Origin: Hofstenia miamia
Lineage: Eukaryota; Xenacoelomorpha; Acoela
Direction of reading: 5' to 3'
Assembly: GCA_004352715.1 (NCBI GenBank)
Contig: SCFE01000019.1
Location: 1,345,825 to 1,409,824 of the forward strand
Length of the DNA: 64,000 bases
The position numbers and the translations under genes were made by a program. Under the pieces are notes generated by a model that had not been told where the DNA came from, searched no databases, and saw nothing but the letters and a program-made list of their open reading frames with translations. Below, piece after piece: positions 12,309 to 27,500 of this stretch; position 1 is the first letter of the stretch; every line of letters begins with the position of its first letter.

Positions 12309-15300
12309 AATAGCATGTGAGGGTAAGCAAGAGTCATGATTATACATGAAAATATGTACTTTACAGTTTTTATTAGTTTTTTCTAAACTTTTTTGAAAAA
12401 TGATTTATTGGAATAAAGCAGATCCGTTTCTGCCTGTTTTTTCTATGTTAATGTTCAAATTCAAAAGCGGTTTATCTAGTGTTTTCTTATGTGCATTTAT
12501 TGATAAAGGTAGCACGAATATGGATACTAACCTACAATTTCAATACACGAACCAAAAACATTAAATTTGTAACATAGCATTGCTATATTTCTTGTATTGG
12601 TGTAGTGACACACAAGTCCTATATTCATTTAACATATATTTCCCAATAATTATATATATAATTAGTTTGCTTAAATCAAGCTTTTCCATGTAATTAAATT
12701 TTGGCACATCTTCATATTTTTCATCAATATTGCCGAAGCTATTAATAGAGAAACGATTTAGTCACAGATAAATATATGTCAGGTCAAGATAGACAGTGTT
12801 TCGCATCAAGCAATAAACGCGGTGTGTCATAAATTCACAAAGCCTTTTTCATTTGAAATCATCAAAGCATTGGTTAATAATATTTCATTTTTTTGCAAAC
12901 AAAACTTATCTCTTCTGTATAGAAAATGCAATCGATTTTTAATTGCTTCTCCTGCAGTATTTTCTTCTCCGTGTTTAAATAAATAGATAAAGTCCTTGTA
13001 AGATGCAACGCTTTTAAAAGCAATCGTGGAAGAAGTACACTAAAAGCATCATTTCCCTACATTTAGAAACGCTTCTTGGCATTTTGGAAAATCATGCATA
13101 ACGTAACGCTAAACAAATAATGTTATTCTTGCACGAAAAGTATTTATTAAAAGTATCAAAAGTTTTTGCAAGTTGCGTGAACTTATATGAGTAGTTTCAG
13201 AGCTACAAACAGGCCGATGTTTGAGTTAAGCCCAACCCAGTTAGGCAGCACTGGCGATTGTAATTTTAAATTTCCAATGTTTTTTTTATTCGAAATATTT
13301 TCTTATATGTTTTAAAGTTAAGAATGAAGACGTATTTATTAAATTTATTGGGATATACAGATGTCACATTTTGGTATATACCATTTCCAGTAGTCATAGT
13401 GAAATCTAAGGATGTTGTTAATGTTAAAGGCTATGCATTTTGCCTAGGCAAAGAAAAGTTCTATTTAATATCAAATACTTTGTATAAAAATTTCGATTGG
13501 AAAGTTTTTTATATTGATAAATTTATTATTAGCAAACTTATCTTCAAAAAACCTTTGGACGGAATGTTAAATTAGTATTTATCAGCACTCAGACTACTAG
13601 AAATGTTTTTTTTAAAGATTCGCAAAAATGTAAAACGCAGAAGTAGTAGATGAAGTATGTTTACAATTTTTGTTAGAACCTACTTTGTTTCTTCATGATA
13701 ACAAGTTATGTTCCGATGGGTACATTTTTTAGCTCTCTCTTCTGCCATAATTTTGGGAAATACCGCTTTAATGTTATTAATTTGCAGTATTCGATGTAAT
13801 ACGATTTATGGGAAACACTTTTTTGTAAATTAGTTTTTAGTCTACACTAATGAGTTTTAGCTTTTACTTCGACATTTTTGTCGGTGTGAAATTTATTCAC
13901 AAACTTCATCTAACTCTTGTGTTTCATAAGACACTAACTGCAATGGTTTGAGTGGGGTGTTCTCAATTTTTTGACACTTCTTTCCTCAAAATTCACATGG
14001 CTTCCGCTTACAAAAGGCGAAATTCCCTTCAATATACACAATTTTCCATAGATATTTTAAATACAACAGCTCTGATTTTTTATTAAAAAATTAATAAATT
14101 GCCATTTTATTTGTCAGCTTCAAAATTCTTATTGAAGGTGTCAGTCAAGTACATGTCGAGTTTGGGTTGATTTTTAAGTAACTCAATAATTTTGAAAGCA
14201 ATACATTTATGAAATCTTTAGTTTACCCAATTCTATCAATTTTTAAAGGTTTTTTAGTAAATTATAACAGCAGATGATTTCAAGATTTCTGAAATTTGTG
14301 CTTAACGGTTTTTGTAGTAAGGGTTAGCACACAATACACAGTTGATGCTTTAATCTGTAGTTGAAATCAATGTGCTTATGTCCTACGTCTCACAGCTGTA
14401 AATATTTTCTACTTTGAGAAAGACCCGAAAATCTGTGTTACCTAAAAGTTTTTTTGTTAAAAACTCATTCTCGACGGAAATAGGTTGCGCTTAAAATGTG
14501 AAAATCGATCAGCAAATCTGTGTATTTTGCATTGAACGAAATCAAATCAAATAATTATCATTTCTAAAATTTGCCATAAACAATAAATCTGTCATTGGAA
14601 AGACCCAATAAATAATAAATTAAAAATTGATCGCGTAGTGAGAGGGAATGTAGTATGTCTCATCCGTGATTTACACTTTCTATTATTCACATGACTGAGG
14701 TTTATTGTTGTTTCCATTCGCTTACAGACCTTCATTGGCATGTCACAGCAATCTTGCATTACAAAGAAAGCGTTATTTTATTAATATTACACATGCAATG
14801 AACTTTTTGTTAAAATATTTCTTGTAACTTTCTATTATAGAAGGCTTCTAAGCTATTTAGAAGGCTTTGTTAGTATTTTGCAGTCATTTTCTGAAGTACC
14901 TTTGATTTTCTATGAGGTTGAGTTTGTAATAGTTAACTGGCCAATTTCTTCATTTTTTCATTTTTTTATTTATATTGCTGAGAAGTAGTATGATTTGGCA
15001 TGTAAATCGTCTTGTTCCATGGAATTTACTGGTTCCAGTACCATCAAAATAAATTTGAAATTCGGGCTCATTACTTCAGTGGAACCGGGACCAATATGCC
15101 ACTGGGGGCACTATTGAGGGGTTGGGACCACGGCCAAGTTTTTGCAATCTCTTCCAATCATTCTAGACTGCTGAAGCGTGGACTCTAGTTATTTCTAATT
15201 TGGAAAAGTTAATAGTATAGCTATTTTATTTATTTCGTACGGTCACATGGAAACATAAGATTTAATATGACAGAACTGGAACCAAATCTAGTGAGATCAT

Positions 15301-18300
15301 ACGGAGCTGGGACCATCAAGTTTCAATCCTGAAGAACAAAAATATAGATCACCATTTATTAGTGTAAACGTTTTTAAGCTACTATTTTGTAAAATATTAC
15401 TAAACGATTAGTTACTTTCTTTGTTCTCATTACCTTCATCTGTCCTTTGTTGATTTTTAGAAATATATATAATATGTGTTACCTTCATTTTGTCAACATG
15501 TAATATCCATCTAATAATCCTATATTGTTTACACCAACTATTTAACTTATAAAACTTCTAACAATCGAAATAATTCAATTTCTTCACTTCCCAAATTCAA
15601 AACTGCAAATTGAATAAAATTTCTTTGAATGGTTTAATTGAATTTCTTTTTGTAACTTTACTTTGTTTCGTTTGCGAGTTACAATGTCTTGTGGCACTGT
15701 TTTTCAAAGCATATCAGATCCACTTTATTGGCACATTAAAGCTTTGCGCGAACTACTTTAGACAACCGGGTGATTTTTTTGAAAAAAATTAATCATGGCC
15801 TTGCAATTTTAAGCGAAGGGTAGCACCCCAGAAATGGACATGGTCCGAAAACTTTGTCCCAAGCCCGGCACGGGTCGGCCAATTAAATTAATGACAATTG
15901 TGATCATTACCAAAATATTTCCTTTATTGTTTCAGTTTGATAGGCCTAAGTTGGGATGATAGTAACCTAGTAAAATCTACACACTGAATTTTAGAAAAGT
16001 ATACTAATGTAAAACACATTGTTTATAAATTTATGGCATTCACTGTTGCATAATAGTAAGTTCTTTTTGAAATGTCGGCCCAATGCCAGTCATCTCTTGG
16101 GGGAATTGATGGTGATTAAAGTTTGTGGATATGTTTAATATGTTAGTTTATATTATGCTAATGCTAGGTGATATACTATAGAGCAATTCACATTTCATTT
16201 AAATTTGCTAAGATTTTATAAAATGATGAGTTTAAAATAGCATATTATAATAAAATCGCTATATTTCCCTTTGAATTATAATATCCCCACAAGCTAGAAA
16301 CTTGTAAATATATTCCTCTATTTTATTGACCTTGTTTTATAGCCCAAGGGCAGGCAAGTGTATCAAGATGATTATATCAATACCGCACGCATACTAATGC
16401 GTGTGCGCTATTTACAGTTCTTTATTTATATTTTATTATTAATAGATTGGGCGTCCATGCTATTTTCACGCGTTCATTTCTTATTTGTCGATTACGCATT
16501 CAGTTCTGAATAATTAATTTATTAGCCTACGTTCCGATCCAATTGGCAATATTAGACCGTTTCAGTTAAAGACAAAATCGATAAATTTTAGTATTACTCA
16601 ATACATTCATTTTCAAAGAAATTAAGCTAAATATCGAGGCTCATTGTTCAAAGTAACACCGTGGGAATTGGGGTCCATTGTTCTTAAATACATGTATGTG
16701 CGGGGGAAAAAAACTCGCTGTTTCTAAATTTTTTTATTCAAATTGACACTCAATCGCATGTATGCGTTTCACTCATTGTATCGTGATGCCTCTTGTATTG
16801 ACTAGCCAATTGACAATTCGTTCTTTTTGCTGATCATATAAATATGATCTCTTGCTGTTAATCATTTCTATCTATTGCCAGACATGAAAGTCACCATATT
16901 CTTAAATTGTTCCTGATTTTTTACACTCTTGGGCCTTGAGTTCTTATACATATATAGAGTGTATGGGTGATTAATCGATAAATTTGTTCGATTAATAATT
17001 TATTAATCGACGAATTCTATCTATTTTTGGAGGTTACATTTGTAGACGAAAATTATTACATTTTTAGATATTTTCTCAATAGTGAGTTGAATTTAAAGAA
17101 TCTATAAGTTGAAAGTAATTTTATAGTGAAAAGTCAATATATATGGCTAATTTAAAGTTATGAAACCTCTGTTGAATTGGTTGTGGTGCGAGGGTGGCGC
17201 TGATGAAATATTTAATCTAATTTTTCGTCATCGCCCAGGGCTGTAGGTGAATTGGTATGTGCACCATTAATCGAAAACTTTGAAAAGTGCGATTAATCGG
17301 CGCTCTTCTAATTCTTAATATATATGTATGTATGTCGCTTTAATTGCCCTACACACAAAGTTGCCTGATATATGAAACGTTGTATAGCAACCGTGCGCAT
17401 TTGTCATACTAAAGATGATGATTAAAAGAGTTTTTTCGTTTTAAGTTTTTGAAATTTCAATTCTTGATGCAATAAATTATTTTCGCCATGCAGTGTTTGT
17501 TTAAATTTTCAATTACGTCCTGTTTTGAAGTATGTGCTACACTAACAAACAGTTTCAACTGCTGTTTTAATAATTTTCTTTTTATTTATGTTACGGCTGT
17601 GACATAGACTTCGTTTGTAGATGAAATATTTTAACAACTTAAGTTTTGTCACACGTAAGCTAATTATAAGATTTACTTATCGTCATTTGTTTCTATTCTT
17701 CCAATTAAACGCATGTCATCCGAATATTTAACAACATCCACAAGGTTTATATGCATGTGCATCTCTTCATTTGGTATATCATGGGTCTGATATGTAAATT
17801 GTATTCGATTTTATCTTAAAAATCCTGGTATCATTTTTAATATACAAATCGTTTTTGCACATTACAAAAACCTTTCACTGAGCCCATGCGGGAGTTTGGT
17901 AATCGGGAGGCATGTATACATCTTCTAGTGATTATGTTTGAATGTAATTTGGAAAATTTGCACTAAAGTACTTGAAAAGATTACCAATTTTTATTTGAAT
18001 TTTTTTAACTCTCCCAATACCTAATGTTCAGGCAAATATAAGGTTTAAAGCCCATGGCATCAACAACGCATTTTAGTGGTTTTTTATTTGTAATTATACT
18101 TACAAACCAATTGAAACGTCGCATGTTTAAGTAATAGGATTATAACTGTATAATGCTGGGCCAAAAGTTTCTCACCTTTCTTCAATTTTTTTGTTTGAAG
18201 AATAGATGTTATCATTTTTTTAGTACAAGAACTATTACTTTTTTAGAGGACAATATATAATGAATTTCTCAATAGATATTTGGGGTGCATAAATACATCA

Positions 18301-21300
18301 AAAAATCTAATTCTGTGTGAAAAGTTGAGTATTTTTCTATGAAGGGAGCTATTGACATATCATGTATATTTATGGAGACATTTTTCTATTTTACAAAGGG
18401 AAAGGATAGAAATTGTAAATAAAATTCACATTGACATTACAAGAATTTATCTTGGTGCTAAAAATCAAATGTATAACGTTGATCTTTACAAAATTGATTT
18501 TCAAGATTTTGGACAAGTATTGAATAGAGCTTTAAAATATTTGCATTAAAATTTGTATTATCGTTTGATTAGAAAAATTTTATTTATAAATTCGAGCATT
18601 TGTGAAACTAGTAATTTTAAATTTATCTCAAAAAACTTCCTGGATTACTTTAGAAATAATTAGTTTTTCTAATTTGAAATTTTGTCATACTTTGCTACTC
18701 TTTCTTTAATTTATCCGCATTTTTCGTAAGATAAATTCTTGAATATTTAATAATTAAATAATAAATTATTCAGATGTTTAGATAATTATGCATTACTCAC
18801 TTTAAGAAATAGTCAGCTGACGATGGCTAATTTTATAAACGTTTTTTCAATTAATTCTTTCACTAGTGTTTTTACAAATATTATAATTAGCAACTGTTTC
18901 CCGCTAGCAGCATTTTGTTTAATTTTGAAGAAAAGTGATGCTTGCAGACGAGAATATTTAATTACAATTGAGCAGAAATATATGCATGTCGCTGACGTCA
19001 CAGTTTTCGAAATGTTTACATTTTGTTATTTGAGATACGCTGTAAAGCAACACTGATAGCTTAGTAAACACTATAAAATACATTTCGATTTAACTAATGG
19101 AAAACCATTGATTTGTAACTTTTGAACAAAAGAAATTGTGAATTCAAAACTATTAAACCATTCAAAGAAACTTTCTAAGAGTTCTCTTTATTCTCTTTTG
19201 CCTATTGAAATCATAAAGCTTCAACGTTAGCGTTTACCGCAAATAGCTATGACCGATCTTTTCATGGTACTAATTTCTTTATTTGTGTTTGCAATGCCTA
19301 AGGCATTTAAGAATTTTGATATGGCCGCTTTCATTTAAATATAAAATTTCTTTTGTGTAAATTAATTTGAGTTGATATGCCATTTTTGAAAATTGGGGAA
19401 TGTCTATTTCTTATTTATTTTAAGATAAACAGCTTATCTTTAAGAAGGCTTACCGTAGTCTAATTTTGAAAATATCAGATAAGACGTGTTGCCAATACGA
19501 CCGGGTCTCACGAGCTTATTTCAAAATTATTCAGAAACATTCGTAGGCATGGGGAGCTTTGGGGCTGCTAACTTTTGAAGAAATCAAAACTGTCTGTGTG
19601 TATAGAGAGATGTTGTTGTTTCTGTAACCAAAGGTAGTCGGCATAGCCTAAAATCCTTTGCATGAGAAACATTATTTTCGACACGAGCATTCTTCCATTT
19701 ATTCACAATTTTTGCCATGCAAGCTTTCCGAATAAAGATTATTTAAAATCGAGAACATAGTGCATAAGTTTTAATTCGCGAAATTCACTGTGTCATTTTA
19801 CTTAATTATATTCTTGAGAAATATCGAGTCTTGAATAAAGAACTGATATTTTAGCTTTTATTTAAAATTCTCTCCCATTTTGACCCTAATTATTTTTGTA
19901 AATTGAAAGGCTGTTATTGATGCCTGCTATAATGCCGGCGTAATTCAGGATGTTTTGCGATCTATCAGTAATTTAATTCTACAAAGGTTTTCACGATGTT
20001 TGACCTAAATTTATTTAAAATGATTTAAGACTTCTTTAGCCCTACATTTTGAAAAGAATTACTTAACATTTTGAAGTTATTTAACCTTTAAGTGCATTGG
20101 CGAGTACAAGAGGGAGGCTTGAGGGGGCTAAGCCCCCCTCAGTCAAAGTAGATTTTGATGGAGCCACCCAAAGAAATGAACTACCTCACTAAATAATGAA
20201 GGCCTTTTTAATTTTAGCCACTCCAAATTTTCAAAGCTTTACTCGTCCCTGTTTAAATGCATCATTTAGTGTGAAAAAATTTTGCAGTTTGTAATATATT
20301 GTGACTAATTGAGAATTGAGATTTGTGATATTTAAGAGTTTAATTGAAATGTGCAATTATGTGTTAATAATTTTGCGCTATTTGGTAATTTACTCAGATG
20401 GATGTCGAGTTGTAACCTGGCGGGTCTTGAATGACCTAGTGTCGGGCCTGGCCTCGTCCTGAAAAGTCTGTATAATTAGCCTATAATTGTATTAATATAC
20501 TTTTTGCACCATTATATCAATGAACTAATATACATCAAATATTTAATCTGATTTTTTTATTTACAAAAAACCTCTTCGAATGGTTTTGGATATAACGTGC
20601 AAGGACCAGGGATCTTTTTTGCTGATTTCAACGAGCCTGCCTGTTTGGGTTATGTTATGGTGCAAAGAGCCCGAACCCTAAATTACAGCCCAAAGCTGTA
20701 GGTTAGATGCATTCAATTAATTTAATTGATTCTGTTCGACTTTCACTTAAATATATGTGAAATATATGGAAAAATATTTTAATTAGTTTTGTCTGGTGTT
20801 TTAGCTGATAAATTGAGCATATATACTTGCAAAACTTCCTGTAATCGAATGCTGTGCTTCCATTTCATAATTATAAAGTTTTGTGTATTTTTATCTCATA
20901 GTATATTCTCTATATGAGTTTATTAATGTATTACGTAAATCTGCTGCTTCCTCTTTTAGGTGGCAATCAAATTTTTTAGCATAAAACAATTTAAAAGCAC
21001 TTTGAGTGTAAACGACAATGAAGTTTAGCGAGTGGTAATTAGCCAATTGTTCTTTGGCCAAATGGTTTGAAGTATTTGGATAATTTCTAGTTTAAAGCTA
21101 ACAGACAATATCAAAGTATACTTAAATAATGCTCGTTTAAAAATGAAAACGCGTAGAATTCCTTCAAAGTGCACGCAGTGTGAGTGTGATTACGTCATCT
21201 GCAACACTTTGCTGCATGTCTAATATATCGCCTGCATGTGACACACCTCGCCGTAAAGAGCAGCATGATCTGATTGGATTATTAGACGCTATGATTGGAT

Positions 21301-24300
21301 ATTGGATTTCACGTTATTTTAATTATTTATCCATTTCCCCTCTTTAATTTGGCAAACTGTTTTTGATCGTTTCCAATTCTAATGTCATTTAGGGAGTATA
21401 CTCAGGAAATTAAGTTAATTTTCGGAGCCTTTCGGTATATAAATTCTGACCTAAATCTATATTTTATAGCTTTTCAATAATATATTTAAACGTGAAGCAG
21501 TAGCCAGTCATTATCATTTTCTAATATAGTATTGCAATTGAATTTATGACTTGCAAGTTTGCTGCCTTCGAAATTTGTAAATGATGTGAAGTTCTCCGCG
21601 ACAATAGAAAAATTCAGCAATAACTAAACAAAATATTTGTTACAGACTGTTTCAAATTAATTGTCCGCAATGTGCTATTCACATGAATCCTCTAAGTTTT
21701 AGCAGAACATTGAAATGTTTATCATATATGTAATAAATTCTCTTCACATTACTTCAGATGTCCTGGTTCTCAGGAAAATTTATTATCATTGCACTTGTGC
21801 AAGAATAAGGATGCCCATTTAAGCTCACAGTACCAGCCAACAATAGCTTTTCAATGACACGAGTTATGGAAGTCCCCACTGTTATTTCACGCTATATTTC
21901 ATCAATACTGCTCTACTTGCTTATCTTCTGTATGAATTGGGTTCCATTACGTGGATATTTTTTACCTTTGACCCTGGCGGGCATGGCAATGATGTAATTG
22001 TGTACTTTGGCCGTCTGTGTATCTCTGACGTCATTGGAATATATTGGTTTTTGTTATAATATTTGTTGGCAAACACATTTGTTTGCAGTCTATTGTTTAA
22101 ATGTAACCAATCTTTTTAGAGGTTGAGGAATTTTCGAAAATCCCATGAGATTAGAATTGTTGCAATCTATTGTTCGAAATGTAACAATTTTTCTATTCAT
22201 ATTACATAATTTTTAAATACCATTGAAATTATACACGTTTTTGGGAATTATATTTAATTTCTATTTTTGCAAATTGGCATGTATGCGAACGCTTTTTGCT
22301 GAAATTGCAAAAGCAAGTTTCAGCAAAAAAATTTTTGTGACAAAAAACGCGTTCGCATACATGTATAAAAATTGATTGACGTGTGCTGGTTGATGAGTCA
22401 TTGCCCACATATAATTCATGAATAATGAGGAGGGGTGGCTAAAGATGTGAATATTCATGCATTACATAGCCAAACTATAAATAATTTTAAAGCTAATTTT
22501 AAGCTCACAGTACCAACCAACAATAGCTTTTCAATGACACGAGTTATGGAAGTCGCCCCTGTTATTTCACGCCATATTTCATCAATACTGCTTGTTTAAC
22601 TTCTGCATTTCAAATGTCTGAACCAAACCCTAATACACGCCTTCTCATCTTTCAAAATCATTTTATGGTGGCAATTGGTGGACTGTTCTCAAAAGCTAAT
22701 TTTAGTACATCTGTAGTACTTACTATGGTCTTTAGTGGATATTTCAAAAATGTACGAGTCTGTGATTCAGTGAATTCAAGTTTTGAGGAATATGCGAAGT
22801 GTATTAGCTGATCTAATCACATTTGATTACAGCTTTGCATCCATTCTTTCACTACATATAGGTGCTATTCCAATGATCTGTTAAAATTTGTATGATTGAG
22901 ATGAAAAATCACAGGAACTGTAGTCTTACATCGTACATCCTTCAACGTTGTGTGAGAAGTAATGTTAGGTTCTGGAATGACACATTCTGTGAAAAACTTC
23001 TTAACAGACAAATAATGTTTACTATATCCAGATTTGTCAACGAGCCTCGTTTAAACAGATAATCTATTGCTCTGCTTTTTCTTTTCAAGCTAAATTCCAA
23101 AATCTTATTGTTTCATTCAATACATGATTTTTGTTATCCTTCTTGTCATTTTAAATATTTATTAAATGACAGGAAGAACTATGCAAAAAATCCAGAGAGT
23201 GTAAATTTTTTTAAGGAACTTAGCGAGCTAAATCGAGCCTCATGAAAAAGTGCTGTCTGCGAGCCATTTAATCCACACTCTATATCATGGTTTTAAGCCA
23301 ATTCCTAAATTTTTGGGAACTTTCTGGTAATGTTTTGGCGTTGATGATTTAGTGTTGTCTCTTTTCTAATTTGGTAATATTAATTATATCTTATTAAGTT
23401 TAGTTTGCGAAAATATGATCACATTTTGGGTTTGATCGGGTTGCCATTTAAGATATAAGGTCGATTCTAAGTATTATGCATCAGTCCATTTCCGTCACTA
23501 GTAGCTATACATGTATATTAATGAGTTTTAATTTCTGCATTTGGTTCTTCAAAGTGTATATAAACTGTGGCGCACTATTCAGATAAAGCTAACAGACTTG
23601 CTCTCCAAAATTTGTTAAATGTTCCTTCACAAATTTAATTGTTTCTGTCAGTAAACGTTTCACGTTTGATTGCCCATATGACTTTTGGCTTTGAGGTTTT
23701 TTAATTGCATTCAACTCAATTACAAAACGAGTTGAAATTTTCTGCGTTCCACAGAATTCCTCTAATGCTATACAATGTAATCAATTAGTTGTGTTTATAC
23801 AAGGACGTCGAGAAGCATAGATATATTATATATCTAGACGTCCTTGGTTTATATTGAATATTTATTTATAGGCATTATAATATACATTACATTTCTGTCT
23901 CTTTATATCACAGTTTATTGCAGAAATATGTTGCGTGATTTAATTGTTTATTGAATCGCGAATGAGTAAGCAGAAATTTTGCACATTATTTGCGAGCAGA
24001 AGTTTGATTAATAAACATCAAAATATGTATGTACGGTCTCACATTTTCATTAACTAATATTCTAGTGATTAAATTTTTAGCAGTGCAAATTGTAGTAAGC
24101 CATGCATAGAAGATAAAATGCCTAGAGAAAATTATTCGACCAATCAGTCAAGTAAGCTACAAGTCGCTTCAAGTTATAATGTCACACACAATTCTCTTTC
24201 TTTATCTATCAAACTCACAAATTCGATCATTATCAGTTATTTTACCTCCAGATTTACCGACTGTTTTTCCCAAACAATCCCACCACATGTTTTATGAAAC

Positions 24301-24508
24301 TCAATTTGATAAAATTAATAGACTTAGCTATTAAATAGAATGTGCAAGTAGCACAAATTTCTAACACTGTACTGATACCTTAAATTTTTTTCACCTGTTG
24401 GTTTTGATTTTAATTTTTAGGATTTTCATTTTAACAACAATGTATGTATGTGTATTTATTTCATTTAGGTATATTTAACGCATTTGTTATTATTATTGTT
24501 ATTATTGC

Positions 24509-24577
<69 letters not shown>

Positions 24578-27500
24578 AGTTCTAAACAAAAGTATGGAGA
24601 CACCCTTAAAACATTTACACATATGATTTGCAGAACCACTTAAACATCCCTGCAAAGTCAAAAAACAGCGTTAACCGCTCCGAATGGATAAGATATAATG
24701 TGATATCTTTCAAGACTCAACATAGCTAGCATTTTACAATAAAATTGGCAAATTATTATTGGAGTTAAGATTCTGACCGAACAAAAATATGGAGACAGTT
24801 TCAATATTTTGCAACAAAAAAACGATTGAAATTTTATTCCAAATAAACAATCTTATCTCAAGTAAATCATAACTTGGGACACTCGAGAAGGGATGGAATC
24901 GTACAGTTTGGCTAAGAATTCTTTTGGCCAGTTAAAACATTCTTCTACATTCTTAAGCCAATGTCTAGAGACTTTTGGGTTTAATTCGCTCGAAACATGC
25001 TCAATAGTTCCAGACTCTGGGCAGGCCAATCAGCTAGCATCGAGATTCCAGAGTCAAGGAGGTAAGCCATGGTCTCCTGACATCTATGGCAATGGACACC
25101 ATACTGTTGAAAAATTTTATCCTGGCCAAGCAGGGGACAAAGGTACGGTTCCAAAATAGTTTTGGATGAATTTTCATGTTTTCCATTGCCATTCTAGTTA
25201 AAGCAGAAACATTTGTTGAAATAACTAAAAAGCGCAGCTTCGTATTTAGTACGTTTACTTTGAGCTACCTTCAAATGTAAACAGCTTGTTTACCTAATAT
25301 TTGCCAGCAATTTAAGTTAGTTTACGCACGTGATAAACTCTAAATAAAATTGCTTTTGCTAACTAAATAATTGTCAATTTGTTACAGCATGTGTGATTTT
25401 TTGAGCAATGGGCTTTATCTGATATAGAAGATATTTTTTACATTGATTAAAATTGACGTAAGCATATCATAAATTTTAAAGTTGAACATGTTTTGGACAT
25501 ATACATATATAATAAGTGTTAGGTGCATCTCAACCACTTGTATTCATGTGGATCTACTTGAGTGACAATTGGTGTAATTCAACTTTTTAATGCCGTTTAT
25601 TCAGCGGTTTATGCATAACGATACTTTAAATCCGCTATCGTTGGGCAGTGTCATAATCGGTTGCCAGGATTAAAGTATAAGCATATTCTGCTTATCACGA
25701 GAACGTTTCTTCCAAGATCCCATGATTATTTGTTCATATTTGAGTTTGTGATGAATATATTCTGCAGTAAGTAGGAGTTTACGAATTCTTGATGTATAAA
25801 TATTTTAGTTTCGTCTTATTCAATTCTCTTCTATTTCATAAAATTTTTGTAATAATCAATAATAACGCATTTCCAATAGGCGGTGCTTCTGCTAAACGTT
25901 ACAGATTTACCGCATTTATTTTTGCATGCATATAAGTGGGAACAATGCAGAAAATGCATAATGTGATAAAGTGAGATAAGAATTATAACGTCTTTGTCGT
26001 CTAGTTTACTGACCATATTGAGATTTGTTAAAATGCGAAGTTATCAAATCAGTTCTAAATGTGATTATTTACACGTGACCTAAAAACTGCTTATTATCGA
26101 ACCTTAAATTGATGTCATACGTTTAGATACTGGAGATCGCTGAAGATACCAATGTAGGATTTCAGACGGAGCTATACAGTGCTGTTGATCCAGACGAAGG
26201 AATCAATGCCATCACTGATTACATTCTGGTTGCCAGTGGCGACAACGCTAATATGTTCAGCTTAGAAAACAAAAAGCGGGACGACGGCGTTCTCTTCCCT
26301 GTTCTCCATTTGGACAGAAAGTTGGATCGCGAACTTAAAGCTAATTACACGTTGATACTTCGTGCGATTGATGGGGAGCGAGGTGTAAGTTTTTTATTGT
26401 TTTAGTCCTCTTCTAAGCGACCCTTTTTCTAACTCAGTTCTACCTTCAACAATTTAACCATTGATCCTGTCCCACCCGTTTTTTTTGTAACTTCGAGGGT
26501 TATCTAATGATTCATTCGATTTTCGCTTAAATCTAATATTAGTTATTCCATATATACATATAACATGGTTTTTCTCATAAATGTCTGAAAATTTGTTGGG
26601 TACTCTTCAGATTTTTCATTGCTGTGATTAATTAAGCATAAAAGAAGTTGAAAGGTGTACAGAGAGGAGTAATTTCTCTGTACTATGGAAATAGAATGAT
26701 GGGAATGCAAAATTCAACCAATTTCCAAAAATACTTATGGATGTATTTTATTGTATTCTAGTTTTTATATTGAGTGTGATTTCGAGTTTCACCTGAACAT
26801 TAAATAATATTTTGAGGTTTTGAATTACCTTTATGAGTTTGTTCATTCTAAAATTTTTTAGAGTTTCCTTAGAGATATTTTTAAAATGTTTAGAAATTAT
26901 TCAGGTTTTGTTCCCCTGTTTTCTATAGAAATCATTAAAGACACTTATGTTGTGGGTCGTGGTGTATTTTAGGAGTGTTGCCTTCAATATAGTGAATAAT
27001 ATCCAACACTCATTTATTTTAAAATATCTCAGGCAAAAAGAGCCCAAAAGTGCACTTAAAGAGATTTCTTCTCGAAGTTAATTAAATATCTAATGCTAAT
27101 ATTATACGTATTGAAATTTGAAGATTAATTTTTGTCAAGGTCGTATTGAGCATGCAATTCATCCTTGATATTTAAGCGTTGCGAATCAAGGATAAACTTC
27201 TTACGAACTTTCTTCGTATGGCTATCGACGCTCAACTCTTCACGAAATGATTTCGATTTTGGATTATTGAGTACATAAATGCTCGAATTTCATTAAATTC
27301 TATTTTTTCCTAGATTGTGTCTTGTAAGAACAATTGCACGCCAATTTTCAACGAGGAACATAAACAGTTTCTTATTCGCACATTTGCAAAACTGCGCTTG
27401 TTTGATATTAGCAATCAATCAACGTCTTTTTCAACTTCCATTTGGTAATGGAATGTCTGTTGTAATATATAAATCTGACTGCAGGTGCTTTCCATAAATT

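Larger units (their letters stand above)
12157..26126 (+). other. Intron 1 (14 kb) of the protocadherin gene
   Basis: Phase 0 intron between the EC1 and EC2 exons, donor GTGATT, acceptor ACGTTTAG. Contents noted separately: (TTA)n near 12277, a hAT-like GATTAATC element, a GC-rich palindrome near 20121, a 95-bp direct repeat with a nested hairpin, a hairpin at 23800, a long (ATT)n and a Tc1/mariner relic. Elsewhere only short chance ORFs; none resembles a cadherin repeat. Confidence 0.8.

Noticed and set aside
13324-13575. 83-codon ORF
   Set aside because: Hydrophobic AT-rich chance ORF inside intron 1; no motif or splice context.
22614-22811. 65-codon ORF starting MSEPNPN
   Set aside because: Begins with ATG but matches nothing I recognise; it lies beside the duplicated repeat and may be antisense to a decayed element.
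23194-23281. Possible short inverted-repeat element with AGAGTGT ends
   Set aside because: Only seven terminal bases pair and no flanking duplication is seen; too weak to list.
24444-24661. Poly-isoleucine ORFs on both strands
   Set aside because: Direct translation of the (ATT)n microsatellite.
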